Shown: in pieces, positions 9,131-17,636 of the stretch
Position numbering within the stretch: position 1 is the first letter of the stretch
How the letters are laid out: every line of letters starts with the position of its first letter
Assembly: GCA_948890655.1 (NCBI GenBank)
Contig: CAQTYU010000008.1
Location: forward strand, 10,848 to 74,847
Source of the DNA: Christensenellaceae bacterium
Lineage (GTDB): Bacteria > Bacillota > Clostridia > Christensenellales > Borkfalkiaceae
DNA: 64,000 bases
Reading direction: 5' to 3'
Position numbers and translations under genes: made by a program
Notes under the pieces: generated by a model
Databases searched by the model: none
Seen by the model: the letters and a program-made list of their open reading frames with translations, nothing else
What the model was told of the DNA's origin: nothing

Positions 9131-9159
9131 ATGATAACACATAATTATTAAAAAGTAAA
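9131..9159 (-). promoter_or_regulatory. promoter of the lysine riboswitch/asd operon
   Basis: On the minus strand: TTTACT (9159-9154), 17-nt spacer, TATCAT (9136-9131), just before the aptamer start. Confidence 0.6.
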
Positions 9160-9224
9160 CAGATTTCGCTGTTAAAATACGTAAACATAGTTTACATTTC
9201 TTCCCAAACCGCGCGCAAAAATTA

Positions 9225-9253
9225 TTGACATCGCTTTTTTATTATAGTAAAAT
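9225..9253 (+). promoter_or_regulatory. sigma-A promoter for the 9337 gene
   Basis: TTGACA (9225-9230), exactly 17 nt, TAAAAT (9248-9253), leaving an about 75-nt leader before the ATG at 9337. Confidence 0.7.
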
Positions 9254-9336
9254 AATCAGGTACAATTATTTTGCGTACGGCTGTACGCGGAAATTCAATT
9301 AAATGAGCGCCTTAACGGCGCGGATGTGAGAAAGAT

Positions 9337-11865
9337 ATGAAGTCTTTAAAAATCAGATTAAGTATAATTTTGGCGCTTGCCGTAGCGTTTCTGGCGGCTT
9401 TGGGCGCGTTTTTCGGCACGGGCATGTTTGCCAGTGCGGACAGAGACACCACTGTGGACGGCTCGTCCACAACACTTTTCAACGCTTCTGCCGGCGCCGA
9501 ACTCCGTGCGCACGAACAGTCCGGTAACGGCGATGAAAAAGAATATTATACTATGTTCGCCATCAAAGAAAAGGACGGCGTAATTTCTTATAAAAAGCAT
9601 CTCGCGTACACCTGGTATCAGAACGTTGCAAAAACAACCGAAACGGAAGGCGAGGGCGAAGGCGCCGTCGAAAAAGAGGTGGAGGATATAAAAAATCCCG
9701 TCCGCGGCGATAAAGGCTATTTTAAAATGGAAGTCGGTTTCGAAACTCTCGACTTTGAAAGATTCGTAATAAAATTCGAAAGCCAGCAATATTACAAAAC
9801 CAAGGATGAAAAAACTTCCAATTACGTTATATTCGTTCCCGCAACCGAAGACGGCAAAGTAAACGTAATAATAACCGATAATAAAAACGAAAAAAATCTC
9901 ACGTCCGATACGGTTCTGGATAAAAACCGCATAAAGATAGAGTTTACCGAAAAAACTGCCGACGGCTACGCCGTAAAAGTTTCCGACGAAACCGCAGCCG
10001 TAACGGGCGCTTTCGTAAACGTCGGCGGCACCCATGCAAAATATACAACGACGTCTTCTCTTACGGTCGTTCCTCTTTCGTTCGAAGCGGAACTTAAAAC
10101 CCCTGCCGAGGGGGAAAGCGCAAAACCCGCGCTTATGACTTTATACGAACTCAACGGACAGAGCTTCAAACTCAAATCCGCTTCCAAAGAGGACGACAAC
10201 GATTACTATACCGGCACAACCGTAGTGGACAACACTCCTCCCGTGCTTTGTATCGACGGTAACGTTTCCTTCATAAAGAGCGGCGAACAGATTAAATTCA
10301 ATTACACTGTAATAGACGTTCTCCAATCAAGCCCCAGCAGCACGCTTTCCTATTATATTCTTACCGAAAAGCAGGCTAAGGGAGAAGTCGAAAATTTTAA
10401 TCCCGAAGATATGTCGGATAATAAACTTTTCACCGAAGTAACGTCGGGTACCGTACAGCGCGTAATTCCCCGCGTAGAACACTATGTTCCCCAAACGGCG
10501 GATTATAACACCCCTAAATTTGATGAAAACGTAAAGGTCACGGCGGCGGTCAAAGCGTTTATAAAGCTTACCGACTATTCCTATACGGGCGGTCAGTCAA
10601 CTTATGTGCTTGTAGACTGGTATGCCGAACCCGACCTTCTCTTAACGATTGACGGCAAAAAATACCTCGCGGTAGCAAACGACGAAATCGGAGCAACGTT
10701 CAATTACAACGAAGAGGATTCTTCGGGTTCGGAAACTGTAATAAAGAGCAATCCGAACAGCGCGCAGTGGAAAGCGGTTGTAGAAGCTTACCAAAAAGAA
10801 GTAAACAAAGCGGCAAAAGGTTTAAAAGCAGGCAGCAAAAACTATTTCTATCTGCCCGCGTTTGACCATATCGAAGTTGCCGAAAACACTTACAGCAGTC
10901 TTTTATCCGATAAAATAACCGCATACGAAGACCTGTCCTTTTCCATATATTATAATAACGGTTCACAGCAGTCGCCGGTAACAGGCAAAAAATACAACGA
11001 TTTGTCCATTCCCATCACCAAAGAAGGCGACTACGGTTTCACGATTTACGCTCAGGATGCGGCAAGCGGAAAGATGTATTATCTGGATGAACAGGGTGAA
11101 AAACAGGAATTTGCGTCAAGCGAAATCTGGGATTTGCGCGGGGATACCGATAAAAACGATTCCGGTATAAGCAAGAGCGATTACCTCCCCTGGTTTACGT
11201 TCCACGTAGGTGCGGCTCAGCTAAGTATAGAGGAGCCCAAGGAGCAGGATATAGCGTACGTCGATAATTCCAAGAGTGTCTCATTCGAAATTAACGGCGT
11301 TTCAGGTTCGTATACTTCAACTTACACGCTTTATCTTTTCGACAGTGCCGAATATTACAATTATGCCGAAGAAGCGTTGACGTACGAAAAGTTTATGGAA
11401 TTAAAACAACAGCTTTTCGAAAACACTGCTTTTAAAGACGCAAACGGCAACGCGGTAAACAGCCGCAGATGGTTCGAAACGATTCAGATAACCTCCGGAA
11501 ACAACAGTGTTGACGTGAACAGTGCGGATTATAAAAAGTACGAAGAATATAAGTGGGACGGTTCCGGTAGCTTTACTCCCAAAACCCCCAACACGTTCTA
11601 TCTTGTAACATGCGAAGTTAAGGGAACCGACGGACAGGCGGATAAAGCTTATATGGGCATTGCCGCGGCTCCCAAAGTGCGTGATTTGGCCGGCGAAGAC
11701 ACCTGGGTACAGGACAATATGACTTCTGTCATTCTCCTTTGCATCGCGGGTGCGTCGCTTATCGGCATTGTGCTTCTTCTTGTAATCAAACCCAAGGATA
11801 AGGGCGACGTTGACGAGGGCTTTGAAACCGAACGGGTTAAAAAACCCCGCAAAACCAAAAAGTAA
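9337..11865 (+). CDS. large membrane-anchored exported protein, unknown function
   Basis: 842 residues. A signal peptide occupies residues 1-33, with a hydrophobic core and a likely cleavage site after FASA. One transmembrane helix near residues 795-818 (SVILLCIAGASLIGIVLLLV) is followed by a Lys/Arg-rich tail (VKKPRKTKK), so about 760 residues should lie outside the cell. The ectodomain is acidic and rich in Thr, Tyr and Lys. It contains a VDNTPPVLCIDG stretch of the kind that opens Ig-like modules in surface proteins. I do not recognise a catalytic domain. It stands alone between its own promoter and the terminator at 11884-11917. It could be an adhesin or an envelope-assembly protein. Confidence 0.85.
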   Translation: MKSLKIRLSIILALAVAFLAALGAFFGTGMFASADRDTTVDGSSTTLFNASAGAELRAHEQSGNGDEKEYYTMFAIKEKDGVISYKKHLAYTWYQNVAKTTETEGEGEGAVEKEVEDIKNPVRGDKGYFKMEVGFETLDFERFVIKFESQQYYKTKDEKTSNYVIFVPATEDGKVNVIITDNKNEKNLTSDTVLDKNRIKIEFTEKTADGYAVKVSDETAAVTGAFVNVGGTHAKYTTTSSLTVVPLSFEAELKTPAEGESAKPALMTLYELNGQSFKLKSASKEDDNDYYTGTTVVDNTPPVLCIDGNVSFIKSGEQIKFNYTVIDVLQSSPSSTLSYYILTEKQAKGEVENFNPEDMSDNKLFTEVTSGTVQRVIPRVEHYVPQTADYNTPKFDENVKVTAAVKAFIKLTDYSYTGGQSTYVLVDWYAEPDLLLTIDGKKYLAVANDEIGATFNYNEEDSSGSETVIKSNPNSAQWKAVVEAYQKEVNKAAKGLKAGSKNYFYLPAFDHIEVAENTYSSLLSDKITAYEDLSFSIYYNNGSQQSPVTGKKYNDLSIPITKEGDYGFTIYAQDAASGKMYYLDEQGEKQEFASSEIWDLRGDTDKNDSGISKSDYLPWFTFHVGAAQLSIEEPKEQDIAYVDNSKSVSFEINGVSGSYTSTYTLYLFDSAEYYNYAEEALTYEKFMELKQQLFENTAFKDANGNAVNSRRWFETIQITSGNNSVDVNSADYKKYEEYKWDGSGSFTPKTPNTFYLVTCEVKGTDGQADKAYMGIAAAPKVRDLAGEDTWVQDNMTSVILLCIAGASLIGIVLLLVIKPKDKGDVDEGFETERVKKPRKTKK

Positions 11866-11883
11866 TAATTAAATATTTCCGCA

Positions 11884-11917
11884 GCCGGAGCTTTATTAAA
11901 GCTCCGGCGCTTTTTTA
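11884..11917 (+). terminator. rho-independent terminator
   Basis: GCCGGAGCTTTA-ttaa-type hairpin (11884-11908) followed by six T residues, after the surface-protein gene. Confidence 0.88.
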
Positions 11918-11988
11918 TAAAAAAATCCGCCGCTCCTGTTTCGGTTTTTCCACCGTTAAAAATTTTCTTTAAAAATTTCGTAATCTGC

Positions 11989-12050
11989 TTGACTTTGGCA
12001 ACTTTGTATACTATTATAGTATTATCATATGAATATAACTTCATATGATA
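11989..12050 (+). promoter_or_regulatory. promoter and ArsR-type operator
   Basis: TTGACT (11989-11994), 17 nt, TATTAT (12012-12017). Immediately downstream is a perfect inverted repeat with 11-bp arms, TATCATATGAA (12023-12033) and TTCATATGATA (12040-12050), separated by 6 nt. The ATATGAA..TTCATAT core is typical of ArsR/SmtB operators, and its position over the transcription start fits repression relieved by metal. Confidence 0.85.
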
Positions 12051-12080
12051 TAAATAAACGGATAACCAAAAGGAGTATAT

Positions 12081-12449
12081 ATGAACGAAATAATTAAAAA
12101 TAAAGTATGCGACGAAGAAGAATTGCATAAAGAGCGAATAAAGACCGCGCTCGAAGCAATGCCGTCCGAAGAGAACGTCAGGGAAATGGCGGAGCGCTTT
12201 AAAGCGCTTTCCGAAGCTTCGCGCCTCAGAATATTGCTCGCTCTTTCCGGCGGCGAGCTATGTGTCGAACACATTACCGAAGCTGTCGGCGGACTTCAGA
12301 GCGCCGTTTCACACCAACTCAAAACACTCAGGTTAAACAAAATCGTCAAGTGCAGAAGGGATGGCAAAAAAGTCCTTTATTCCGTTTCGGACGAGCACGT
12401 TCTCACAATGATAAGCGTTGCAAAGGAGCATCTGAACTGCAATGAGTAA
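12081..12449 (+). CDS. ArsR/SmtB-family metal-responsive repressor
   Basis: 122 residues with a winged-helix DNA-binding region (LQSAVSHQLKTLRLNKIV). One Cys sits in the alpha-3 region (GGELCVEHIT) rather than the CxC of CadC. The last helix reads SDEHVLTMISVAKEHLNC: Asp, His, then His 11 residues on, then Cys 3 later. This matches the zinc-type alpha-5 site (D-x-H-x10-H-x2-E/H) with Cys in the last position. That suggests zinc or a related divalent metal, though Cd or Pb remain possible. It overlaps the ATPase gene by 8 nt and has a matching operator at 12023-12050, so it is probably autoregulated. Confidence 0.93.
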   Translation: MNEIIKNKVCDEEELHKERIKTALEAMPSEENVREMAERFKALSEASRLRILLALSGGELCVEHITEAVGGLQSAVSHQLKTLRLNKIVKCRRDGKKVLYSVSDEHVLTMISVAKEHLNCNE

Positions 12450-14853
12450 CGTAATCAAAATAAGCGGTCTCGATTGCGCCAACTGCGCGCGCGAGCTTGA
12501 AGAAGAATTGCAAAAAATAAAGGGAGTAATATCGGTAACCGTAGACTTTATGGCGCAGAAAGTTCACTGCGATTGCACGGACGCCGCGCTTGAAAAAGTC
12601 GTTTACTGTTGCGCTCACTTCGAAGAAGTAAAAGTGGAGGAAGTTATTCCCTCAAACCTGCCAGTCGAACCCGCCGTAAAATCCGATATTTGCGGACGTG
12701 ACGACTGTGACTGCCATAATCATAGCCACGCGGACGAAATCGCGCAAACTCCGCGTGTATACGGCGAAAAAATCAAAATTGCAAACCTCTGTTGCGCCAA
12801 CTGTGCGCGTGAACTGGAAGAAGAACTCAACAAAATCGAGGGCGTTTCTGCAACCGTCGATTTCATCAATATGCGCGTCTTATTAAACGCACAAACTTCC
12901 GCCTCGCGTGAAAAGGCGGTTTACACCATAACACACTTCGAAGACGTAAAAATCGTTGACGGCAAAGCGCCGCAAAAAAACATAATTAAAACACATTTAA
13001 AGGACGTAATTTTAATTGCCGTTTCAATAGCGCTCTTCATCCCCGCGCTTGTTTTGCAACTTACCGGTACGACCGAAGAACTTGCAGGCAAAATTTCCGC
13101 ATGGGTTCTTTACGGATTGTCCTATCTCGTAATCGGTCATCCGGTGCTTGTCAATACGGCGAAAAATATAGTTAAAGGCAAAATTTTCGACGAAAACTTT
13201 TTAATGACAATTGCCTCTATCGGTGCCATTGCTCTGGGTATATTCGCGGGCGACGGCTTTGTCGAAGGCGTTGCCGTTATGCTTTTGTATCAGATAGGCG
13301 AACTTTTACAGTCCGTTGCGGTCGGTTCTTCGCGCAATTCAATTTCCGCGCTTATGGACTTGAAAAGCGACTTTGCAACGCTTGTCGAAAACGGCGTTCA
13401 GCGCGTAATATCCCCCGACGAATTGCGTTTGGGCGACAAAATTTTAATTAAAGCCGGCGAAAAGGTACCCGTGGATTGCCGCGTAATAAACGGCGGAACT
13501 TCACTCGATATGAAGAGTTTAAACGGCGAGCCTCTCCCCCGCGACGTAAAAGAGGGCGACGAAATTCTTTCCGGCAGCATAAATCTTTCAAAGGTAATCG
13601 AAGCCGAGGTTATAAGAGAATACAAAAATTCCGCCGCGGCAAAAATTTTGGAGCTGGTCGAAAATTCCACGGCGAAAAAATCCAAACCCGAAAAGTTCAT
13701 AACAAAGTTCGCAAAATATTACACGCCCGCAGTCTGCGTCGCGGCGGTAATCGTCGCTGCGCTCGTTCCCACGGTAATATGCGCCGTCTACGGCGTTTTC
13801 GGATGGGAAACGTATCAGACCTGGATATACAAAGCGCTCAACTTCCTCGTAATTTCGTGCCCTTGCGCTCTGGTAATATCCGTTCCGCTTTCCTACTTCG
13901 GCGGAATAGGCAGGTGCGCTAAATCGGGTATTTTGGTCAAAGGCTCCACGTGCCTTGACGAGCTTGCGCTTTCAACGGTTGCCGCTTTCGATAAAACCGG
14001 CACTCTCACCGAAGGTTCTTTCACAATAACCGGCTATACAGGCGAAAACGCTCTCGCCCTTGCCGCCGCGGCAGAAAAATTTTCGTCCCATCCCATAGCG
14101 GCGGCGTTTGCGGATATCCAAACGGAATACTCAGCGCAAAACGTCGAAGAAATCGCAGGCAAAGGTGTAAAATGTACTGTAAACGGCAAACTTCTTTTAT
14201 GCGGCAACGCAAAACTTTTACAGGAAAACGACGTTGTTTTTACTCCTGTGCAAAGTGTGTCAACCCTCGTATACGTCGCGTTTAACGGCGTTTTCGAAGG
14301 CACGGTGCAAATTGACGACAAATTAAAGGACGGCGTAAAGGAAGCTATTCAAAATCTCAAACGCGGCGGCGTCACCCGCACCGTAATGCTTACCGGCGAT
14401 TTGCCCGAACGCGCTGAAATTATCGCCGGCGAAGCGGGGCTCGACGGCTTTAAAGCCGGGCTTTTGCCGGGTGAAAAACTTACCGAAGCCGTTGAACTCA
14501 AAAAGAACGGAAAACTTATATACGTCGGCGACGGCGTCAACGACGCCCCCGTGATGACCGCGGCGGACTGCGCCGTGTCGATGGGTAAGGTCGGTTCCGG
14601 CGCGGCAATCGAAGCCAGCGACGTGGTTTTAGTGTCCGACAATATAGCGCTTCTCCCCAAGGGAAGAAAAATAGCCAAGGGCACGCGCAGAATAGTAGTC
14701 GAAAACATAACCGGTTCGCTTCTCGTCAAACTTGCAATTATGGCTCTCAGCATAGGGATTGCAGGCTTCCCGTTAATTATTTCGGTTGTGGCGGACGTGG
14801 GCGTAATGCTCCTTGCCGTTATAAACGCCATGCGTACGGCTTTAATAAAATAA
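12442..14853 (+). CDS. P1B-type Zn/Cd/Pb-exporting ATPase
   Basis: 803 residues, ZntA/CadA type. There are two N-terminal heavy-metal-associated domains, each with the unusual identical motif CANCARELEEEL (near residues 11 and 114), joined by a Cys/His-rich linker (CDCHNHSHADE). Then come the membrane helices, the phosphatase motif LNGEPLPRDV in place of TGES, the metal-site SCPCAL, the phosphorylation site DKTGTLTEG, and GDGVNDAPV. The CPC motif plus His-rich linker favours divalent Zn/Cd/Pb over copper. It pumps metal from the cytoplasm and is co-transcribed with the ArsR repressor. A terminator follows at 14875-14912. Confidence 0.95.
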   Translation: MSNVIKISGLDCANCARELEEELQKIKGVISVTVDFMAQKVHCDCTDAALEKVVYCCAHFEEVKVEEVIPSNLPVEPAVKSDICGRDDCDCHNHSHADEIAQTPRVYGEKIKIANLCCANCARELEEELNKIEGVSATVDFINMRVLLNAQTSASREKAVYTITHFEDVKIVDGKAPQKNIIKTHLKDVILIAVSIALFIPALVLQLTGTTEELAGKISAWVLYGLSYLVIGHPVLVNTAKNIVKGKIFDENFLMTIASIGAIALGIFAGDGFVEGVAVMLLYQIGELLQSVAVGSSRNSISALMDLKSDFATLVENGVQRVISPDELRLGDKILIKAGEKVPVDCRVINGGTSLDMKSLNGEPLPRDVKEGDEILSGSINLSKVIEAEVIREYKNSAAAKILELVENSTAKKSKPEKFITKFAKYYTPAVCVAAVIVAALVPTVICAVYGVFGWETYQTWIYKALNFLVISCPCALVISVPLSYFGGIGRCAKSGILVKGSTCLDELALSTVAAFDKTGTLTEGSFTITGYTGENALALAAAAEKFSSHPIAAAFADIQTEYSAQNVEEIAGKGVKCTVNGKLLLCGNAKLLQENDVVFTPVQSVSTLVYVAFNGVFEGTVQIDDKLKDGVKEAIQNLKRGGVTRTVMLTGDLPERAEIIAGEAGLDGFKAGLLPGEKLTEAVELKKNGKLIYVGDGVNDAPVMTAADCAVSMGKVGSGAAIEASDVVLVSDNIALLPKGRKIAKGTRRIVVENITGSLLVKLAIMALSIGIAGFPLIISVVADVGVMLLAVINAMRTALIK

Positions 14854-14874
14854 ATTTTCAAAAAATCCGACAAA

Positions 14875-14912
14875 ATTCGGCAACCCCCTTTCAAATGGTT
14901 GCCGAATCTTTT
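14875..14912 (+). terminator. rho-independent terminator
   Basis: ATTCGGCAAC (14875-14884) pairs with GTTGCCGAAT (14898-14907), followed by CTTTTATTT. Confidence 0.85.
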
Positions 14913-14936
14913 ATTTGGTGTTACAATGTGAAAAAC

Positions 14937-14994
14937 AAGTGAAATCAAGCCCCTGCAGGGGCTTTTGCGGTTCACAAAACCGCAAAAATCACTT
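14937..14994 (+). other. predicted three-way RNA structure in the permease leader
   Basis: AAGTGA (14937-14942) can pair with TCACTT (14989-14994). It encloses two hairpins: AAGCCCCTGCAGGGGCTT (14947-14964) and TTGCGGTT...AACCGCAA (14965-14985). The loops are too small and the core differs from the purine riboswitch, although the next gene is a purine-type permease. It may be a new regulatory fold or chance; the pairing was checked by eye only. Confidence 0.4.
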
Positions 14995-15022
14995 AATGAA
15001 AAATTATCTGGAGGTACTTTCG

Positions 15023-16651
15023 ATGAGTAAAGAAACGGAAGACGAAATAGTTTCCGAACAGCCCGAAGTGCAGGCGGAGGCACAGGTTGCCGAAACCCCC
15101 GCGCCTGACGGAACTGTGGCGGAAGCGCAAAGCCCCCACAAGGGCTTTTGGGGCAAGGTTGACAACTGGTTCGGTATAACCAAGGCAAAGTCAAGCTACA
15201 AAACTGAAATAGTTGCGGGCTTAACGACTTTCATGGCAATGGTTTACATACTTATCGTAAACCCCAGCATGTTTATGAACATTATAGGCGATAACGTCGA
15301 CATAGGTTTCGGGGCTTCATATATTGCTACCGCACTCGGCGCAATTGTCGGAACAATGCTTATGGCGTTCCTTGCAAAAATGCCTTTGGCGCAAGCTTCG
15401 GGTATGGGCGTTAACGCGTTTATAGTCTATACGTTGGTTTTGGGCGGTTCCGGTCTGACCTATGCAAACGCAATGGTGTTCACACTTTTAGACGGCGTAA
15501 TATTCATTATTTTAACTGCAACCGGTTTAAGAAAGTATATTTTCAACGCTATTCCGGACGAAGTTAAAAAAGCCATAAGCGTAGGCTTAGGTTTGTTTAT
15601 TGCCTATATAGGTTTTCAGAACGCAGGTTTTATCGTTAACGACGGCGCGACTTTAACCGACATTCTTTCGTTCAACGTTCTTAACCCCAACGACCCCAAT
15701 TATCTCGCAACGGTAGGTATTATAACCGGCAATGCGTTCCTCGGACAGACTGCAGATTTCAGCGTGCGCGGTATGTTGCCCGCATTCATTATGATGGCGG
15801 GAGTTATCGCAATTGCGATTATGTCCAAAAAGAAAGTCAAGGGTGCGGTTTTATGGGGAATTTTAGGCTCCACGGCGCTTTACTATATTCTTGTGGGAAT
15901 TGCTTACGGCTGCGGTAACGCGGCTGCGTCGGCAATATTCGGCGGAATAAAATTCGACAATCCTTTCTCTGCGTTCGCAAATTGGGGTACGGAATCTGCC
16001 GGTAAAGTTTTCTACGAAGGATTTGATTTCTCAACATATCTTGCCAATAATACGGTGGGTTCGCTTGTTTTGCTTGTTATAACAACCGCGCTTTCATTGT
16101 GCATGCTCGATATGTTCGATACTTTAGGCACTCTTTACGGCGCTTGCGAAAAGGGCAACCTTCTCGATAAAGATGGCAACCCCAAAAATATGAACAGGTG
16201 TATGCTTTGCGACGCAATCGCAACCACCACCGGCGCAATCGCGGGCACTTCCACGGTAACGACGTTCGTTGAATCCTCCGCAGGTGTTGCGGCGGGCGGC
16301 AAAACGGGCTTTACCGCTCTCATAACCGGTCTTTGTTTTGTAGTTGCAATGTTCTTAAGCCCCATAGCAAGGCTTATTCCTTCGGCGGCAACGGCAACGG
16401 CTCTCGTTTGGGTCGGCGTGCTTATGATGAGCTCGGTTACCAAAATCGAATGGACAAACCCTGTTGCGGCGCTTCCCGCGTTCCTCACCATCGCGGTTAT
16501 GGCGTTCGGCTACGAAATTTCCTACGGTATCGGTATAGGTATAATTTCAAGCGTATTGTTAAGGGTTTGCACGGGCAAGATAAAGAGCATTTCCATAGTA
16601 ACCTGGATAATCGCCGCATTCTTCCTTGCAACTTTCCTCTTAACCCACTAA
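15023..16651 (+). CDS. NCS2-family (AzgA-like) purine permease
   Basis: 542 residues from the ATG at 15023, chosen because GGAGGT precedes it by 7 nt; a longer frame from 14915 crosses leader hairpins. About 50 acidic, Pro-rich residues precede the transporter, longer than usual. The motif YKTEIVAGLTTFMAMVYIL and SGMGVNAFIVYTLV, and the later GTSTVTTFVESSAGVAAGG, mark the AzgA/PbuG hypoxanthine-guanine-adenine branch of NCS2. There are roughly 12-14 membrane segments. The adenine deaminase at 17637 makes adenine or hypoxanthine uptake the likely role. Confidence 0.93.
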   Translation: MSKETEDEIVSEQPEVQAEAQVAETPAPDGTVAEAQSPHKGFWGKVDNWFGITKAKSSYKTEIVAGLTTFMAMVYILIVNPSMFMNIIGDNVDIGFGASYIATALGAIVGTMLMAFLAKMPLAQASGMGVNAFIVYTLVLGGSGLTYANAMVFTLLDGVIFIILTATGLRKYIFNAIPDEVKKAISVGLGLFIAYIGFQNAGFIVNDGATLTDILSFNVLNPNDPNYLATVGIITGNAFLGQTADFSVRGMLPAFIMMAGVIAIAIMSKKKVKGAVLWGILGSTALYYILVGIAYGCGNAAASAIFGGIKFDNPFSAFANWGTESAGKVFYEGFDFSTYLANNTVGSLVLLVITTALSLCMLDMFDTLGTLYGACEKGNLLDKDGNPKNMNRCMLCDAIATTTGAIAGTSTVTTFVESSAGVAAGGKTGFTALITGLCFVVAMFLSPIARLIPSAATATALVWVGVLMMSSVTKIEWTNPVAALPAFLTIAVMAFGYEISYGIGIGIISSVLLRVCTGKIKSISIVTWIIAAFFLATFLLTH

Positions 16652-16668
16652 ATTAATAAACAATAACT

Positions 16669-16700
16669 GCGCCTCCTTTAATACAAAGGAGGCGCTTTTT
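16669..16700 (+). terminator. rho-independent terminator
   Basis: GCGCCTCCTTT-aatac-AAAGGAGGCGC followed by five T residues, after the permease. Confidence 0.9.
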
Positions 16701-16804
16701 ACTGCTAATTTTGCAATTCTACTTAAATTCGACTGTATTCTATTGCGCAACCGCGCCAAAGTATTTAAAATATCAGGTATAAATAAGTTAACGGAGAATA
16801 AAAA

Positions 16805-17479
16805 ATGAATACTTTCGGTGATTTTTTATACGAACTTCGCAAGGAAAAGGGCTTAACTCAGGCTGAGCTTGCAAAAATTCTAGGCGTAACCAACAAGGCC
16901 GTCTCCAAGTGGGAAACGGGAGAGGCAATGCCCGAAACTTCCCAGCTTGTTCCGATATCGCGTGTTTTCGGGGTGACCGTAGACGAACTGTTAAGCGGTG
17001 CGCGGTCGGAAACCGCCGAAGAAAAGTTAAACGGCGAAAGCATTAAATGCGAAATCAAAAGCCACGTCTTTACGCGCGGCAAGGACGAAGAGGTAAAAAC
17101 CGTTGCCGAAAAAATCTGCGGAATAGTCTGCGGCGTTGTAATGTTTGCCTCGCTGTTAACGTATTTACTTCTCGGTGCAATTGCAAACCTTTGGCATCCT
17201 TACTGGGTAATCGTCCCGACCGGTGCGCTTGCGTGCGGAATAATAGGGGTAATCGGCGACGTTTGTAATCCGTTAAAGCGCGAAAAAAAGTTTTCAAAAG
17301 GTGAAAATCCTTACACGGGTTGCGCCTGCGCCGTAATAATGCTTTCGTGCGTAATCGTTTATTTGCTTGTTTCCGTAATTACCGGATTATGGCATCCGCT
17401 CTGGATAATCGTGGCGGCGGGTGGCGCAGTCTGTTTTGTAATCGGCGCCGCCGGCGATATAACAAACGGCAAAAAATAA
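16805..17479 (+). CDS. membrane-anchored XRE-family regulator
   Basis: 224 residues. A canonical N-terminal XRE HTH is at about 10-62 (LTQAELAKILGVTNKAVSKW), then a charged linker, then four hydrophobic segments in two similar repeats. Each repeat contains W-H-P (NLWHPYWVIV and GLWHPLWIIV) followed by GxxGD. This looks like a duplicated two-helix unit. Such HTH-plus-membrane proteins are common in Clostridia and may link DNA binding to an envelope signal. ATG at 16805 with GGAG upstream. No obvious operator nearby. Confidence 0.85.
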   Translation: MNTFGDFLYELRKEKGLTQAELAKILGVTNKAVSKWETGEAMPETSQLVPISRVFGVTVDELLSGARSETAEEKLNGESIKCEIKSHVFTRGKDEEVKTVAEKICGIVCGVVMFASLLTYLLLGAIANLWHPYWVIVPTGALACGIIGVIGDVCNPLKREKKFSKGENPYTGCACAVIMLSCVIVYLLVSVITGLWHPLWIIVAAGGAVCFVIGAAGDITNGKK

Positions 17480-17499
17480 AAACAACAGTGTTGCAATTT

Positions 17500-17547
17500 A
17501 AAATTTTAAAAGTTCCGGCAGATTATCTGCTTGGATTAGATGATTAG
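17500..17547 (+). pseudogene. C-terminal remnant of a small XRE repressor
   Basis: The frame reads KILKVPADYLLGLDD then stop. The last ten residues are the same tail as in the intact tiny XRE proteins at 5242 and 42777 (SADYLLGLTD / SADYLLGLED). No HTH-coding sequence remains upstream, so this is a truncated relic between the membrane XRE gene and adenine deaminase. Confidence 0.6.
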
Positions 17548-17636
17548 CAATAATTTCGCGCCCACGCTTGAAAAAGCGCGGGCGCTGTGTTATAATAAAA
17601 AAGCGTTAAAAAATAATCCAAACCGAGGTTTTACAG

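Noticed and set aside
14937..14994. Purine riboswitch before the NCS2 permease
   Set aside because: The three-way shape is suggestive but conserved core bases and loop sizes of the purine riboswitch are missing; kept only as an unnamed structure.
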